Source: Lingula anatina
Lineage: Eukaryota; Brachiopoda; Lingulata; Lingulida; Lingulidae
Reading direction: 5' to 3'
Assembly (NCBI RefSeq): GCF_001039355.2
Contig: NW_019775780.1
Location: 184,001 to 248,000 of the forward strand
Length of the DNA stretch: 64,000 nt
Of this stretch, positions 9,941 to 22,816 are shown in pieces (the first letter of the stretch is position 1; each line of letters begins with the position of its first letter). Below the pieces are notes generated by a model. The model was not told the origin of the DNA. It was given only the letters and a program-made list of their open reading frames with translations, and made no database searches. Position numbers and translations under genes: made by a program.

Positions 9941-10313
9941 GTACCGACCGGATGGCCTTGTGGTTAGAGTGTCCGCCTCCGGAGCGGGAGGACGTGGGTT
10001 CAAATCCCGTCCGGGGATATACCAGTCCTTTATAAACGGTACCTGCTGTCTCCCCGCTTGGCACTCAGCATAAAGGGGTTGAAGCAGGGGCCTGGTCAGG
10101 CAGGGTAGAAATGTTATATTAGCTATGAGCGCCTTATATGGCAGCCGAGCTGTATGCTCCCCAGGGAGGTGAGACCGCCTACGGAGTGCACCAGTGCAAA
10201 AATGACCAGGCTTCCTTGACTTAAATATTCATATATGTAATTGTACAACTTCAACCTTCGGGTTGCGATTTCTCCAATAAAGATTATTATTATTATTATT
10301 ATTATTATCATCA
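9941..10313 (+). mobile_element. tRNA-derived SINE insertion with (ATT)n tail
   Basis: The element is absent from the matching site in copy A, so its borders can be read: insertion follows ...CGTATCA and resumes with ATCAATCTCTG, giving a 4-bp ATCA target-site duplication (9937-9940 and 10310-10313). The head (about 9946-10016) is tRNA-like, with an A box at 9953-9963 (TGGCCTTGTGG), a B box at 9997-10007 (GGTTCAAATCC) and a 7-nt loop CTCCGGA with anticodon CCG, as in tRNA-Arg. A ~250-bp body with CGCTTGGCACTCAGCAT follows, then AATAAAG and an (ATT)n tail (about 10283-10308). It is non-autonomous, moved by a LINE partner not seen here. Confidence 0.88.
9946..10016 (+). other. tRNA-Arg(CCG)-like head of the SINE (RNA polymerase III promoter)
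   Basis: The anticodon stem TCCGC/GCGGG and loop CTCCGGA are intact. The T arm GTGGG-TTCAAAT-CCCGT pairs with wobbles. The acceptor halves no longer pair well (GACCGGA against CCGGGGA), so this is a promoter-bearing relic inside a SINE and not a working tRNA gene. Confidence 0.78.
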
Positions 10314-13300
10314 ATCTCTGTGTAAACAAATTTCTTTTTATCTATTGTGGTATTATTATTGTGGTTTTAGCACCATAGACTACATGTATTATTTACAGAA
10401 TATATTGTTAGGTAAAAGTCATCGCAAAAATGTACTTGTAACAAAATAATAGATCGATGGAAGGCGAAAATCTGCCTGCGTAAGTTTCATTAGTGAAAAA
10501 AGAGCAACAGCGTAGATGGCAAACTGCATTATCAATCCACACACAACCATGGGTCTTTTCTCATCAGTGCAATTTCCCCGTGTCTTCACGAGTAGCACAA
10601 TGATGTTAGTACCTAATTACAGTTACCAAAGGGAAGCCACCCCCGCCCAGAGGTGTGTTTAGATCTTATCAGTCGGGTCCCAGTGTGGGCATTCCGGTCA
10701 TTGTAGCACACACAAAGCCTCCCCATTCCTCTCTGCTATTAAACCACGCAAGGTGAATGAGGCAATTTTTCTCAAGTTTGTTTTCAATTACTTATCAGTC
10801 CTAAGGGGTGGAGAAAACGCCGCTCCAGACACATGATGAGGAAAATTAACTCATTGAAATCATTTCAATTAAATTAGCTGATAATAATAGCAAACTTTAT
10901 TAAAGTTATGGTGGTTGTATTGAAGCCGGGGTATTAAGAGATATAATGACCGCTGGGTGGGTGAGCATCTTTAGGGAGGAGATAAGAATAACCGTGTGTA
11001 ATGAACGGGAAAATTACCTCGCTCATTTCTTCACCTTGACAAGGGATGTCATCTTCATTTTCAGAGTGAGTAAAACCACGTGTGTGTCAAAGTGTGTCTT
11101 TCATACAGGAAAACAGGTACTCGAATAGTTGATGGGATTATAACAGATAATATTTTAAGGCTCCCACGTTACTTGGTGTTGTTCATTATATGTGGGCATG
11201 GGACCATCATGAGAACTTTCACTGCTAGGAATTAGAGACAATGATAAATGGAAATGATCTGAGAAATGACATTAAATCATGAGTCTTAAATCGTTCCGAC
11301 CTAATGGTCGTTCAGAAGTTACATACTAACTGATGTCATTTTTCCAGAGAAAACCACGCGCCTGCACACAAACAGGATTACACATGCACGACTATCTCTC
11401 TCTCTCACGTGCACAGACGTGCACGTTTCTCTTCAGTCAGATTGTTTGATCCATTTTCTAAGGCAGATCAAACCATTTTTCAGATATCTAATTGCAATCG
11501 AAATCAGTTAACTATATCGTCGCTTGTGGTGTACTGATAAATCTTTATGTTCCACATGGATTTCCCAATATCTGCTTCTATAGATAGGCAAAAGAACAAA
11601 AGCTCCGATATTATATTTGGCTTGATCTTTAACTTTTACTCCCATCACCTCGACATACATGTAAAAAATCAGCGGCGCGTGGGGCCTTATGCTCTGACAT
11701 TTTTTCTTACTTTTTATCTTTTCATTAGGCTTGATCCATATCGATATTAAGACGCAGGAGTCTATTATAGTTCGACCAAGAAGCCTTGCATTAATGAATG
11801 ACAGGGGGTTCTTTTGTTTCTTCTCACAGTGGGAGAGCTGTCTATGTTTCGGGGCATCGACAATCGTTATTACTCTTTCAAATATCTCCTCCATAAAACA
11901 GTCAATGAGTCTGATTTAATGTAGGCTTTGTAAGGGAAATTATTTGGCACTAATTCGTCGTTATTTTTGGCAGCTATATGGATTGAAGAATATATAAAAA
12001 GCTAAAGGTTATTTAAATCGAATGGTCATGGTTGAGTGGGATATTGTTGAACAATGAGGAAAAAATCTTTTAGAGATCCCCAGCAACTGCTATGTACATG
12101 TAATCCATTGTTTTCAACACGATCAAAGCTCCTTTCAATCCTTAAGACAAATGTTGAACAGTGCTGCTTAGGTAATCTACAAATGACAGAAATGGAAAAA
12201 GAATATTTAATGTGAAATCCGAATCCCTCAATTTCAAGCACAATTTCCGTGTTGATATAAATTGAAGTATGGCATAAGAGAATACATAGTAAATTGATTA
12301 TTTTATTGCGTTTTTCAGACTGAAGTGTTTTAATAGGCTTTCAATTCTTTTCAATCTGGTGCCCATTATCAATAAATTTTGAGATCGGTGGAAAATCTAA
12401 AAATATTAGTTTTTTCTATCGTACTATTTTTGGTACATCGCTTCAGTATTTCACAGGCTGCTTCAGGACCAACAGACAAGACAATACAAGCAAGTATGTC
12501 TCAATGTGACATTATTTGCCATTCAGCGGTAAGGTGACTCGGGATGTTTTTTTAATGCGTCATAAGTTTTAGTAGGTTATATGATGTATTAAATATCTGT
12601 TGTTATTGGATTCAATAAATTGTTAGTGGATTCAAAAGAATTCCACTAAAGAACAGAAACTCAATAGTCAACATATACGAAATAAGGGCGTGCGTGAAGT
12701 GGCACCAGAAATCCATTTGTCTATCGGAGATAAATCATTTCAGGTCCTCACTATGTGATTATGTCATTTTCTTCTCATTTTCTTGTTAATTTTTTCCTGA
12801 AGTTCGCAATCGATATGCGTACGTCTCAAACTGCTCGGAATCACCATTAATTTTACTTCTCATTTCACTACTCCTACGACCATTGCCATCGATGTGATAA
12901 AGGGTCTGGGTTTATTGAATACCTCTATCCACTAAATCTTTGTATGACAGGAAAGAGAGAACGATAATGATGATAATTACTGAACCGTAGGCTTGATTCC
13001 TTGTCCTCGTAGAACAGCTGGCTGTCCTCGTCGACTAACTCCCCTAAAGGCCCGGGGAATATAATACATCATTTAATTGGTAAAAGAATTAGAAGGAAAT
13101 AATTTGTAACATTCAATGTTTACCCCCTCTCGTCGTAAATAGAACCATAATATTTACCTTAAATTTATCAAAGTCACTCCATTATGGAGGCTATGATAAT
13201 TTAATAATACACACGCTAGAAGAAAACAGGAGCCTTAATGCTTCATTGTATGCCTTAATAAGATTAAAGGATATTGAGCGAAATCTAACGTGTATTTATC

Positions 13301-13660
13301 AACAAGAAATAGGAGCCCTGTCGCGAATGAAAATGAGTGGTAAATATCTACCGGGTCGCTTCATATAAGAACGCTCAGAATATCATTTTGCACAGTCGAC
13401 TGGAAATCAAAAGGTTATTAAAGTGAAATTGACGTTTGGGCCATAGTTATGCACCTGGCATAACAAGCAATGCACCTATTAGGCACCTTGATATACAAAC
13501 TCGCTTACATCTAGACATGTTCATTTCTTCTCCCTTTCTGTGGATGAAATGAATTAATTTTCCGTGCTCAATAAAAGCTAGTCCAATTTAAAAGAGGCTT
13601 GTCAAAACAATGCGCGACACGCGGCGGTTTGCTGAGTACGCCGCGAGGCGAAAACACGCT

Positions 13661-13860
13661 ACCAGTCAGTGATTTCATCAACATGTCGGAGACAACATTG
13701 GGCTGCAATGATTGTAAAGTTGATTGAAAACAACGAATATTAGACGGTAGTATAAATAGCTTGAATAGCCAGGAGAAATCATGCCAGCAGTCAGTGATTT
13801 TACATTTTGCCAGAGACGACATGGGACTCTCGTGGTTGGAAAATTACATAAAACTAAAAA
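13661..13860. repeat. Diverged tandem pair of about 80-bp units
   Basis: CAGTCAGTGATTT at about 13664 recurs at about 13788, each followed after 15-20 bases by a GAGAC(A/G)ACAT(T)GGG word. The rest of the unit is only loosely similar, so this is an old local duplication. Confidence 0.5.
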
Positions 13861-15377
13861 CAGCGTCTGTTAGGCGAAATTGATTTTAGATTACGATTCA
13901 TGTGTCGTATTTGTTTGGTTCTCTAGAAGTTCGGTTTGCTATGAAAAAAAAACTATTTTTTAACCAATGAACATTTTAATTTTGTTAATATCGATGAAAA
14001 TATATTTGTACCATTTTACAATGCATATATATATCACGTTTACTAATCTTTGAATATTTAAGTTTGAATATTTACTGGAATTAATTTAGTAATTGAAAGC
14101 AGATGTACCATAGATTAAACCTGACGGCCTGGGTTTACTGAGAATAAATAAAAAGGAAAACAGGACTGTTTAGAATTTAAATCTGATCAGAAATACACGG
14201 AACTAGTAAAAAACTTCAATGATTTTCGTTTCCCTGTTATTAAAGTCATTGTTGTCTAAATCAGTTATAGATTTTTACTACTATTTATTAAGGATATCTT
14301 GTTACTGACTTCCGAGCATTTAGTGACTTTAATAACTGGAATTTTTTCTAAAATATTTCTATCAACAATATCATTGAGAATGCATTCCTATTGGTAGACC
14401 CACTAATCGGTGTTTGTATGGGGGAAATAATATATGAAAATCAATTTTCTTGGTGTTCTCTATACTAAAACCCTGATATTTACCCCACATTACTCATCCA
14501 TTTAAAATATACATTATCGTATGTAGTATCGGTAAAATCAATTACGAATGCCTACATTTCTCTGTTATACGAGTATTTTTCCATTGTAAACACACGGGAA
14601 CTTGCGAATTAATGGTTTTTGTATAGTAATTCGGAAAAATTGAGCATCATATATCTAAGCTGTTTAAAATTAAAAATTGATTTCCTTTACTAAAAAATCA
14701 CATTCTCCTTACTTTTGAGTAATGCCGATTGTCATTTATATTTCCCCTGTAATATGAAAATATCAAGACGGTTTTTATCAGATTTGAAAAATTCAATATG
14801 TCTTTTATTTTTTAAAACCTCCCTCCCTTCTGTGTAAATTAAAATCCCCAAATTTCAGTGACATACAAAGGTAAAGAGAGCAGATATCATGGTGACTTTT
14901 ATGCTTCAATATATTAAACCTAGTTTGGTGGGTCCTGAAATAAACTATATGAATTCATTTTCGCAAAGTGAAACAAAGAGGAATATGCATTATGGACAGA
15001 ATACGGGATGATGGCGGATATTTTTAGTATTTTTTTCTCCAGGATTTTACACAAACCCCGGCTAACTGTTTTTGTTTAATAAAAGAAGTGGGGACCCTAT
15101 GTGCGGGGAGGCATCAGGTGCATAATACTATTATGTGGCGACAGAGCACCTTGCAACGAACATTTGTGATGTTTATTAGTGCAAGGGGCACAAACACCAT
15201 CGGCCCCTTTATCACGTTCCTGTGGTTTTCGATATCACAACTATTTTGAAATTAATCGCAAACAGATCGTGTATTTCCACCATTGTTTGATGCAACAATT
15301 ATCTCTTTTTGGTTGAAGGCGGGACCGCAGTAACGCCAGTCACCGGGGTGGGTGTGCCCGCAATTGTAACAGTTTCT

Positions 15378-15401
15378 CACAAATATTGAAAGTAAGCAAA
15401 A
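15378..15401. repeat. 24-bp motif, first copy
   Basis: Begins CACAAATATTGAAAGTAAGC. It matches 15707-15730 at 23 of 24 positions, same orientation, 329 bases apart, while the sequence between is unlike. Confidence 0.75.
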
Positions 15402-15706
15402 GTTGTTTTTCCGCAGGGAAGGTTAAATGGGAGCCGCCGGGAGCGTTGAAATCACGGTCCAAATCCGTCACCGTGGTTTGTGAAGAGGCTGCTTCCTGGC
15501 CTTTAGCAACTTATGCCGGAGAAATAATGGAAGCACTGATGTGAACGGCCAGTGATTAAAGTGATTGGAGTACAGGTAAACCCATAAGCACAATGCCATT
15601 GAAGAGGTTAAGGTAAACATTAAAACTTGACAATGATGTAAGAGTATTTCTTTAAAGAGAGGTATTTGACGCTAAGTAGCGGCTTAAACTGTTGCAGATC
15701 TTTTAC

Positions 15707-15730
15707 CACAAATATTGAAAATAAGCAAAA
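15707..15730. repeat. 24-bp motif, second copy
   Basis: Begins CACAAATATTGAAAATAAGC; one difference from the copy at 15378. The flanks do not match, so the two are isolated words and not a long duplication. Confidence 0.75.
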
Positions 15731-17798
15731 CCTGTTTATCTTGATATGCGATCAAATGAAGCCGAGTGGTTGATCCGTATTTGTCCATTATAAGTAAATG
15801 ACTGATGTGCCTAATTCAGAAAAATCTAAACCGTTAGCCGCCGATGTGTCGTCCAGACCAACTAATGCTACTTGACTTTCTGTTATCCGGTTAGGTGAAT
15901 AACAAACCATTTCATGGGTAACTACAGAAAAATGAGAGAACAACCTAATTATCTCTGTCTTTTGTATGTGACCGTTTGTACCCCAGTTTACATCTGAGGG
16001 GATATACACCGAATACACTAAAATTATGTAAAAATATATATTAGGATGAGAGAAATGTTAAACTGTGGCTTCTTTTTGTTTATTGCTATTGTCTTAAATA
16101 TCATTAAACTTAAATATCGTTTTCATTGTTTTGTTTTCCCTTGCATTTGGGTTTTAGTTTTGTAAAATGTTTTATCGATCCGTGAATAGATATTAATAAC
16201 CAGGCATCAAATGTTTGTCAGTTTTATCCATTTCTAACTGGTTCTTTTATAGAAAAATTAAATATTTTAGATAAAATTATATACAGTTATATGGCATCTT
16301 GATATAAATATTAAAATGAAAGGTAAGTCTTTTTTAGTAAGACGAAAAACTCCCTGAGATTGTGAAATTCAGCGTGTTGCACTGGAGCTTTGCGGCATCC
16401 GCCTTTGATCTATCGATTTCAGGTACGTTTAACGTAATCCGCTCATTAAAACGTCTTAGTAGCTAAATCTCTTCTAATTGATCACGCTTTTTCCCATTAA
16501 CTAACGACCACTTGACTCTTGACTGAAGACAAATAATACTGTTTGCATTAAATAGTGTCTAATGACAGGGTAAGGACTGCGGTGGGGGTTAGGTAAAGAA
16601 CTTGCTATGGTTTAACTTGGAAGGGTTTTAATATGGCTCCATAAACATATGAGCGTTTAGATCGTAGATGCCACGTCGCATGAATGAATAGCTTCTTACT
16701 TCATTTTCTTTTCGGGTGGATGGTACTTTTGCTTAAACAACGTATAACTGTTCGGGTAAAAGTTGCACCATTCCACCCAACGAAACATGCATGCTAGACC
16801 GTAATTTGGCGTGGTATTTTAAGAATTAATCTTTTCATATCGCTAGAAGAACCTGCATACACGCTTTTTTTCAACTTAAATTTCATAATTCGAAAATGCA
16901 CTTTACGCATAAAATGGAACTTATGCAATGAAAAAAAATAGCATAGAAACTTTTATTTGAAATTCTCCCTTGGTATGACACAGACCAGTGTCGAGAAGGA
17001 GCAAAATAAATAAATAAAAGTGGTTCACAATATAATTTTGAACTATAAAAAGAAAATGATGGAAGTGTTTTACATAAAAAAATAGTGCAAAGCTCAACAT
17101 GAATAATACCAATAATTATTAATAGAAATCTTAAAATTTACGAAGATGTTAAAAACGGTTAACATTAATCAATCAAAATCTGCCAAAATATCACGAAAAA
17201 GATAGGACGAACTAACTGTGAAATATAAACGGGCCCTACTAAATTGTTTTTTGAACGTATTTATTAACTCATATAAATGACGAGTAAAAATGTCAGTGGA
17301 TTTTTGTTTATCAGGTGTGGTCATGGAAAGGTGCCGCATTTTAAGTGCGTAACCTTAATTATTTAATTAAGTTGCTGCACGTTGCCCTGACATGTGTGTC
17401 CTTTAACCTTCCCTTTCTCCACAGCCAACGAAGCAATATACAGGTTCATTGTAAAAGACAACAGGCCTGCCAATGACATGAGTTTCTAGGTGATGTATTG
17501 GTGAATGTCGATTAGATCCTATCATCAGAGATTTCATCTTTGTAATCCACGCAGATTTGGTTTATGAAATGGCATTGTGTTTTAATGACACTGAGAAAAT
17601 AGCGGTATGGTCCCTCGCGGTGCTTCGCAATTATGGGATAGTAATAAAATAAAAAAGATTCGGTTGAATGATTAATGAAATTAATTTTCTCAGGCAAAAA
17701 TTGGTCGAGTTATTGGCTATTAAGGATGCTAGACCAATGGTGTGCACAAAATAAAGAACAAATACTTATAGCAACAGCATTTTATATTGAAAAATACG

Positions 17799-17830
17799 GA
17801 GAGAGAGAGAGAGAGAAAAAGAGAGAGAGG
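17799..17830. repeat. (GA)n microsatellite, interrupted
   Basis: GA dinucleotides with one AAAA interruption. Confidence 0.9.
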
Positions 17831-18907
17831 CTTCTCGGTGATTAAATTAGGATGATGATGTCCAAATACAGATTAGATTATTAATTTGTTAATTTATGAA
17901 ATTTTGTTAGATTGAAAATTGGCAGTTATGTAAAGAAAACTGATTGATTCAAATTATCAGATTAACATTTTTTATTTCAAACAGTTTTTGAACGGCGCGG
18001 AAGACCAATATAAATTGGGTACGAAAACATTTGCGTTCAAGAGAAGATTACTAAACCCTGCAACCTTTCGGTCGTCATCACTCTTTGTAAGAAATTACTC
18101 CGCTTCATTTAACATGTTTTAATTAATCAGAACGGTGCAGGTCAAAAGCGGTAATATTGATAACGGCATCATCCACTGCATCGTAGTGCTCGGACCTTTG
18201 GTCGGGGTCAGCAGGAGCCGTGACTGGTCAGTCTTAATTAGCCCTGGACAATGGGCGATCACACACCACTGAGCGCGTCAATTGAGATATCAAACGAAAT
18301 ACAATAGGACAGGGGTAATTATCAACAGTAGAACAAAGAGAGTGACTCCTTGGGGGAGATTCTGATCGTGGCGTGCGTTGTTTAGTTCGATAGATTGATC
18401 GAGAGGGCTCATTTGTAGCTCGTGTTTATTGTTTTTGTACAATTACATTTGAAAATAGCAAGTAATGATGATGGCTTTGTGTTCATTATTTCTTTAATTG
18501 GTTGAGATAATAATGTCAGAAATTAAGAAAATATAATACTCTAATTTGGTGGGTTTGAACACATGTTCACTATTAAGTCATGGACAATTACATGTTGTCA
18601 AAATTGAATATATCGTGTTTATATGTTTGACACACCGAGAAACACAAGATATTTAGGATGTTCATATTTCACAGATAATTGGGAGTACTTTTTTAAAGGC
18701 AATAAAGTTATTTGTTAAGTATTTACGTTCAAACTACACAGTTTATTTGTTATAATTTTTACGACAATTAATATTTTGGACAACGCATCATACTCATTAG
18801 TGAAAGGTTATTAAATTTCACTTCAGTTAGTTACTAACTCAAAACTGGGCTATTTTTTACCAATGTTCCATACAAAGCGCTATCTTCACCCGCAAAAGAC
18901 AGCTGAC

Positions 18908-18919
18908 AGAGAGAGAGAC

Positions 18920-18954
<35 letters not shown>

Positions 18955-18988
18955 AACGAGAGAGGGAGAGAGAGGGGGAGAGGGGGGG
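18908..18988. repeat. (GA)n purine tract, about 80 bases
   Basis: Imperfect GA repeat grading into G-rich sequence (GGGGGAGAGGGGGGG). The minus-strand open frames over it, rich in Ser and Leu, are repeat artefacts. Confidence 0.92.
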
Positions 18989-21900
18989 TGTCGGCGTCCT
19001 GGAAAAGGGAGTGCACCGTAGGGGGCGAACAAGAATTATTGCCCCTAAAACACTTATCAATAACCATTTAGCCGTTGATCCCGCCCTAATATCTACACAA
19101 AAATTAATTATGATTAGCAGGAGTCCATTAGAGTTGTGATCAATGCAGAATTCACTCGGTTAAATATTACCTCCATACCAGGGGGGTAAAACTCTTTCAG
19201 TGACATCGACCCTACTTGTTATAAAATGAAAATTAACATGTTAATTAACTAATAATTTTGTTTTCCTTTTGTATGGAAGCTTGTATGGCGTTGTCTTCAG
19301 TAGGCCCTTGTTGTTGATTTCAACACTGTTCCTTAAAGTGCATTAGTATTGATCAAACGTAGTATGTTTTTTTTCGTATATATATTTATGTGAAGAACTG
19401 AATAATGAACTCGTTGTTAATTTAATGTCAAAAATGGTGAACAAGATAATTCGACATCAAAGTGATAGAGAACTGGTGGATCAATTCATTCCAACAAATA
19501 CAAAACCACATAAAGGGGAACAGAAAATTGAAGAAAAACATTAAATATGGGAAAGGTTAATATTGACATCTTCATTACAGTTTTGATCATTAAGATACTC
19601 GTCCCTTTCCGCACCACAATACTGTTCTAGATATATGGTTTGACTTTTTTCCTACAAATTTGATTCAAATCAGAAAAAGAAAAAAAGAAAAAATAAATAA
19701 AAACAGACGCACAGATAAAGGTGTTGTAACATTCCAGTTTCTCAAACTACCAAGCCTATGAAAGAGCAATGTATTTTTGCCATAATTTTGATTCAAATCC
19801 GGAAAAAACAGATCAATTTAACTCTCTGATCGTTTGAAATGAGCTTATTAAAATTGCTTTTAGGCTTACGAACAATGCAGAAATACCCGGATATTGCCCT
19901 TGTCATTTAATCTTGTCAAATTAAACATTGATCCATTTATTCCCCGTCGCACATTACGACGTAAACAACATAATTTCTGCTTTGTATATATGCATAATTA
20001 AATATTGGTCGAAACGCTGCTTTTCTTCGTCCGTTAACCTTTCAATAAGATTGTCGTCAACAAGTTTTCTCTCCAATGCTGTAAATAAAACGAAGGAAAT
20101 TAAACCAGTTAACGAATACAATCGTGAGGTGCCAATTATCGAACTCATCTCGGGTAAAATGGGTAAACAAAGCCATATCACGTACAGTATCGGCCCTCAA
20201 CCCAACAAAACAAGTCTCCTGCAATATGCTGCACATAGGTAACGAAAACGGGTGAATTTTGCCCTTACCCCACCTCTTGTTTCTTTAACTGAAAAACAAG
20301 GTAGGCATTGTCAAAACAAACGTGTATTATTGTAATTCCAGCATGTGACAGGGCATTGTAAAAGCAAGACAGCGAGGCAATCGAAGGTATCCATGGTCCA
20401 GTTTGACGTAGCACAACAAGACCGACTCCGCGTGTGGCAGCGGTATACACTGTATACTATCGGGGATCGATTATCCAAAATATCTCACCGTACCACCCGT
20501 GGACATGGCCACCCCTCCCTCTGCAGGGGACTGACGCAGAAGCCTGTTGTATGCTCCTAGTCAGTAAAAAGCGGATGTATTTTTTCCTAATTAATCAACA
20601 GGAAATAGAAAACCACACGAGCAGGAAATGATAGCCCGAGTATTGAGTTTGATACCGACTGTTTACTTAAAAATCCTTAAGATGTGAGGTTTCCGAAAGC
20701 AGGTTTTTTCAAAATTTCACAAAATTTTAAGTCTGGGCGTAATGACTAATGCAGATTTTATAGTAAAGAAAACATTGTCAGCCCTAAAGTTGACACATGA
20801 CCTGAACGTTTAATCTCATTAAACTCTCACTGATATCGTTTTGTGATATGTTGTAAGAAAACAGCGAAACTAAAAAGCATAGTAAATGCACATATTAAAC
20901 AGCCTTTTTTTCTTTTCTAGAAAAATTCTTGATTGTGTGAACTATCGCGATTAGTCATGCGCGAGGCACCATAAACAATAACGAACTGCACGATTGCATG
21001 CCAAATAGAAGTCGTCAAGTATAGTGATCTCACAGAAAAAAAAAATCATCGAACTCATAGAGGAAATATATGGATGAATAAATTCCGTTTCAATGGTTAT
21101 AAAGTAATGCACCGTTAATCTACACCAGATGATCATTAGAACAGCAAATATTAATAGTGATTAAAACGTGGGGGACTCTATTACGATACATCGATAACTT
21201 GCTTCTATTGTCTTTAACGACTTTTCTTTTAGCTATCCGCGGGGGAGCTATTTGGTATTTTATATGTATCGAAAACCAATATACAAATGAAGGAGACCAA
21301 TAAAAACACTTAAGAGGAGAGCAGTCTGTAATAATTAAAAGTAAAATTAAAAGTAGAAAGCGAGGTTCCATTTACGACCACAAACTAATTTCCTTAATTT
21401 ATTTGAATTTTTGTTTTTTATTTAAACATCGAATGTCGCATTTTGATTGATTTAAAGTATAACAAACTATATTTAACATGGATATTCAATGGAAGAAAAC
21501 TAGTGATTTTGTTACTTTTCAGAAAGTTAACTTCCTTACGTAAAAATTAGTTAAAAATTATGACAATTTCAACAATAATAAAAAACAGTGCTGATATGAT
21601 AACAATATTCAAATAGTTGAAAATAACATTATAGCAAAGCTAAAGTTGCCTAAATAACCAATTGATGAAACTGTTTTAAAGCGTCAAAATAATCTGTCAT
21701 GACAAGTCATCAATGAGTATCATAAGCAATGTTGTAATCAGTCACAGAAAAATTAACTATTTTGTTAATTGCTAAAACAGACGTTAAGCACATGGATGAA
21801 AACGCATAAAAGTCAAATCCATCCAATTTTTTAGTTTCTCTTGGTTGACATGGTTGGTGCAGTTGTTTTGAAATCCTTAATCTCTGCTCTTGTCGTTTGA

Positions 21901-22445
21901 TATCAGTGTCAGATGCATGTGAGTTATTCATCAGATCATGATCATTACGTATAGAATTAAGTTATGCGCTTTACAAGTGTTCTTGAACTGATTTTTTATT
22001 CCAAGAATGGCAGGATAGGCGGCCGTCATTGCATGCATGTAGACACTGTGACCAAAACACCAGAATGTCTGAAAAGAGCGAAGAAACACTTGGTAAGAAA
22101 ATTTTGTTTTAAATCCAACAGATAATGCCAGTGAAAATGTTTTTATAATCAAGACATAAAAATGTGACATTACATAAATTGAAATTACATCGACATTGAA
22201 ATTACTATACAAATAAACATTACATTCTCATCTTCGAAAAACATTTGATAATAAAAACTGTAGTAAACTCACCAAAAGAATATCAATTCCCGCTTTGTAT
22301 TGGTGCTTATACCATCAGTTCAACTAGGTGGCATTATTTTTGGCACTTTGGGAGTTTATGCTCGTCAGTAAAGAACGCTAATGTCTTTTTTTAAAGGTTG
22401 TCTACGGTGGCTCTTAGGGGCTGCGAGAGTGGAAATGAAGGGGCT

Positions 22446-22816
22446 TTAGTGATCGCTGCCAGCCTCACTGCCAAAGTCGCTGGAAGTTCCAATGCTGGCG
22501 TTGTCGTCGTCTTCAGATTCACAGCCAGACTCTTCGCTGTGCAGGAGATCTAGCTGTCTCAGTCTCTGTTGTTGCTTCTCTAGACTTTGTTTCCTCCATT
22601 TGATGCGGCGGTTCTGGAACCACACCTTCACCTGCGCCTCGCTTAGGTCGAGGGTGCCCGCAAGGTAGGACCTCTCGGAGCCGACCATGTACTGCTGTTT
22701 CTCGAATTCTGCTTCCAAACGCTCCAGCTGCTCAGGCGTAAAGATGGTTCGGACACGCTTGGACTTACTCTGTCTCCAACCAGGAGTGGCGGACAGTTTT
22801 TTCGGCTCCAATTTAC
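22446..22816 (-). CDS. Not: Not copy 2, exon 2 (homeodomain)
   Basis: On the minus strand the acceptor is cctattctag|gt at 22817-22818, and the stop TAA is at 22448-22446. The open frame continues upstream into the intron, so the ATG at 22850 is not a start. It encodes residues 111-233 with the intact homeodomain. Confidence 0.93.

Larger units (their letters stand above)
9286..11396. repeat. Direct duplication, copy B (carries a SINE)
   Basis: Second copy of the 7475-9213 segment, ending at GCACGACTATCT before a CT repeat. It is about 98-99 % identical outside the insertion at 9941-10313. It may be a real tandem duplication or two haplotypes assembled end to end. Confidence 0.93.
11397..22445. 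other. Intergenic region between the two tail-to-tail Not genes
   Basis: No protein-coding exon, tRNA or mobile element body was recognised. Short open frames up to 128 codons (11508-11894, minus) lack family resemblance. The stretch alternates AT-rich simple DNA with complex, GC-richer islands, for instance about 13370-13700, 15040-15560, 16370-16700 and 18140-18430. These carry many TAAT, ATTA and GATA-type words and are candidate regulatory elements for the Not pair. Two GA repeats and two internal duplicated motifs are listed separately. The 3' end of Not copy 2 should lie within the last few hundred bases; TTTATT at 21995-22000 is a possible minus-strand poly(A) signal. Confidence 0.5.

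Noticed and set aside
9946-10016. Functional tRNA-Arg gene
   Set aside because: The acceptor stem does not pair and the head is followed directly by a SINE body and (ATT)n tail inside a dated insertion.
9762-10073. 103-codon open frame over the tRNA-like region
   Set aside because: It runs from duplicated AT-rich DNA into the SINE; codons across the tRNA-like head are those of the RNA gene relic, and the matching frame is absent in the copy without the insertion.
11508-11894. 128-codon minus-strand frame downstream of the duplication
   Set aside because: No recognisable domain, and overlapping plus-strand frames are equally open; nothing supports coding.
18834-19067. Ser/Leu-rich proteins on the minus strand
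   Set aside because: Translation of a GA microsatellite; two overlapping frames are equally open, as expected of simple repeats.
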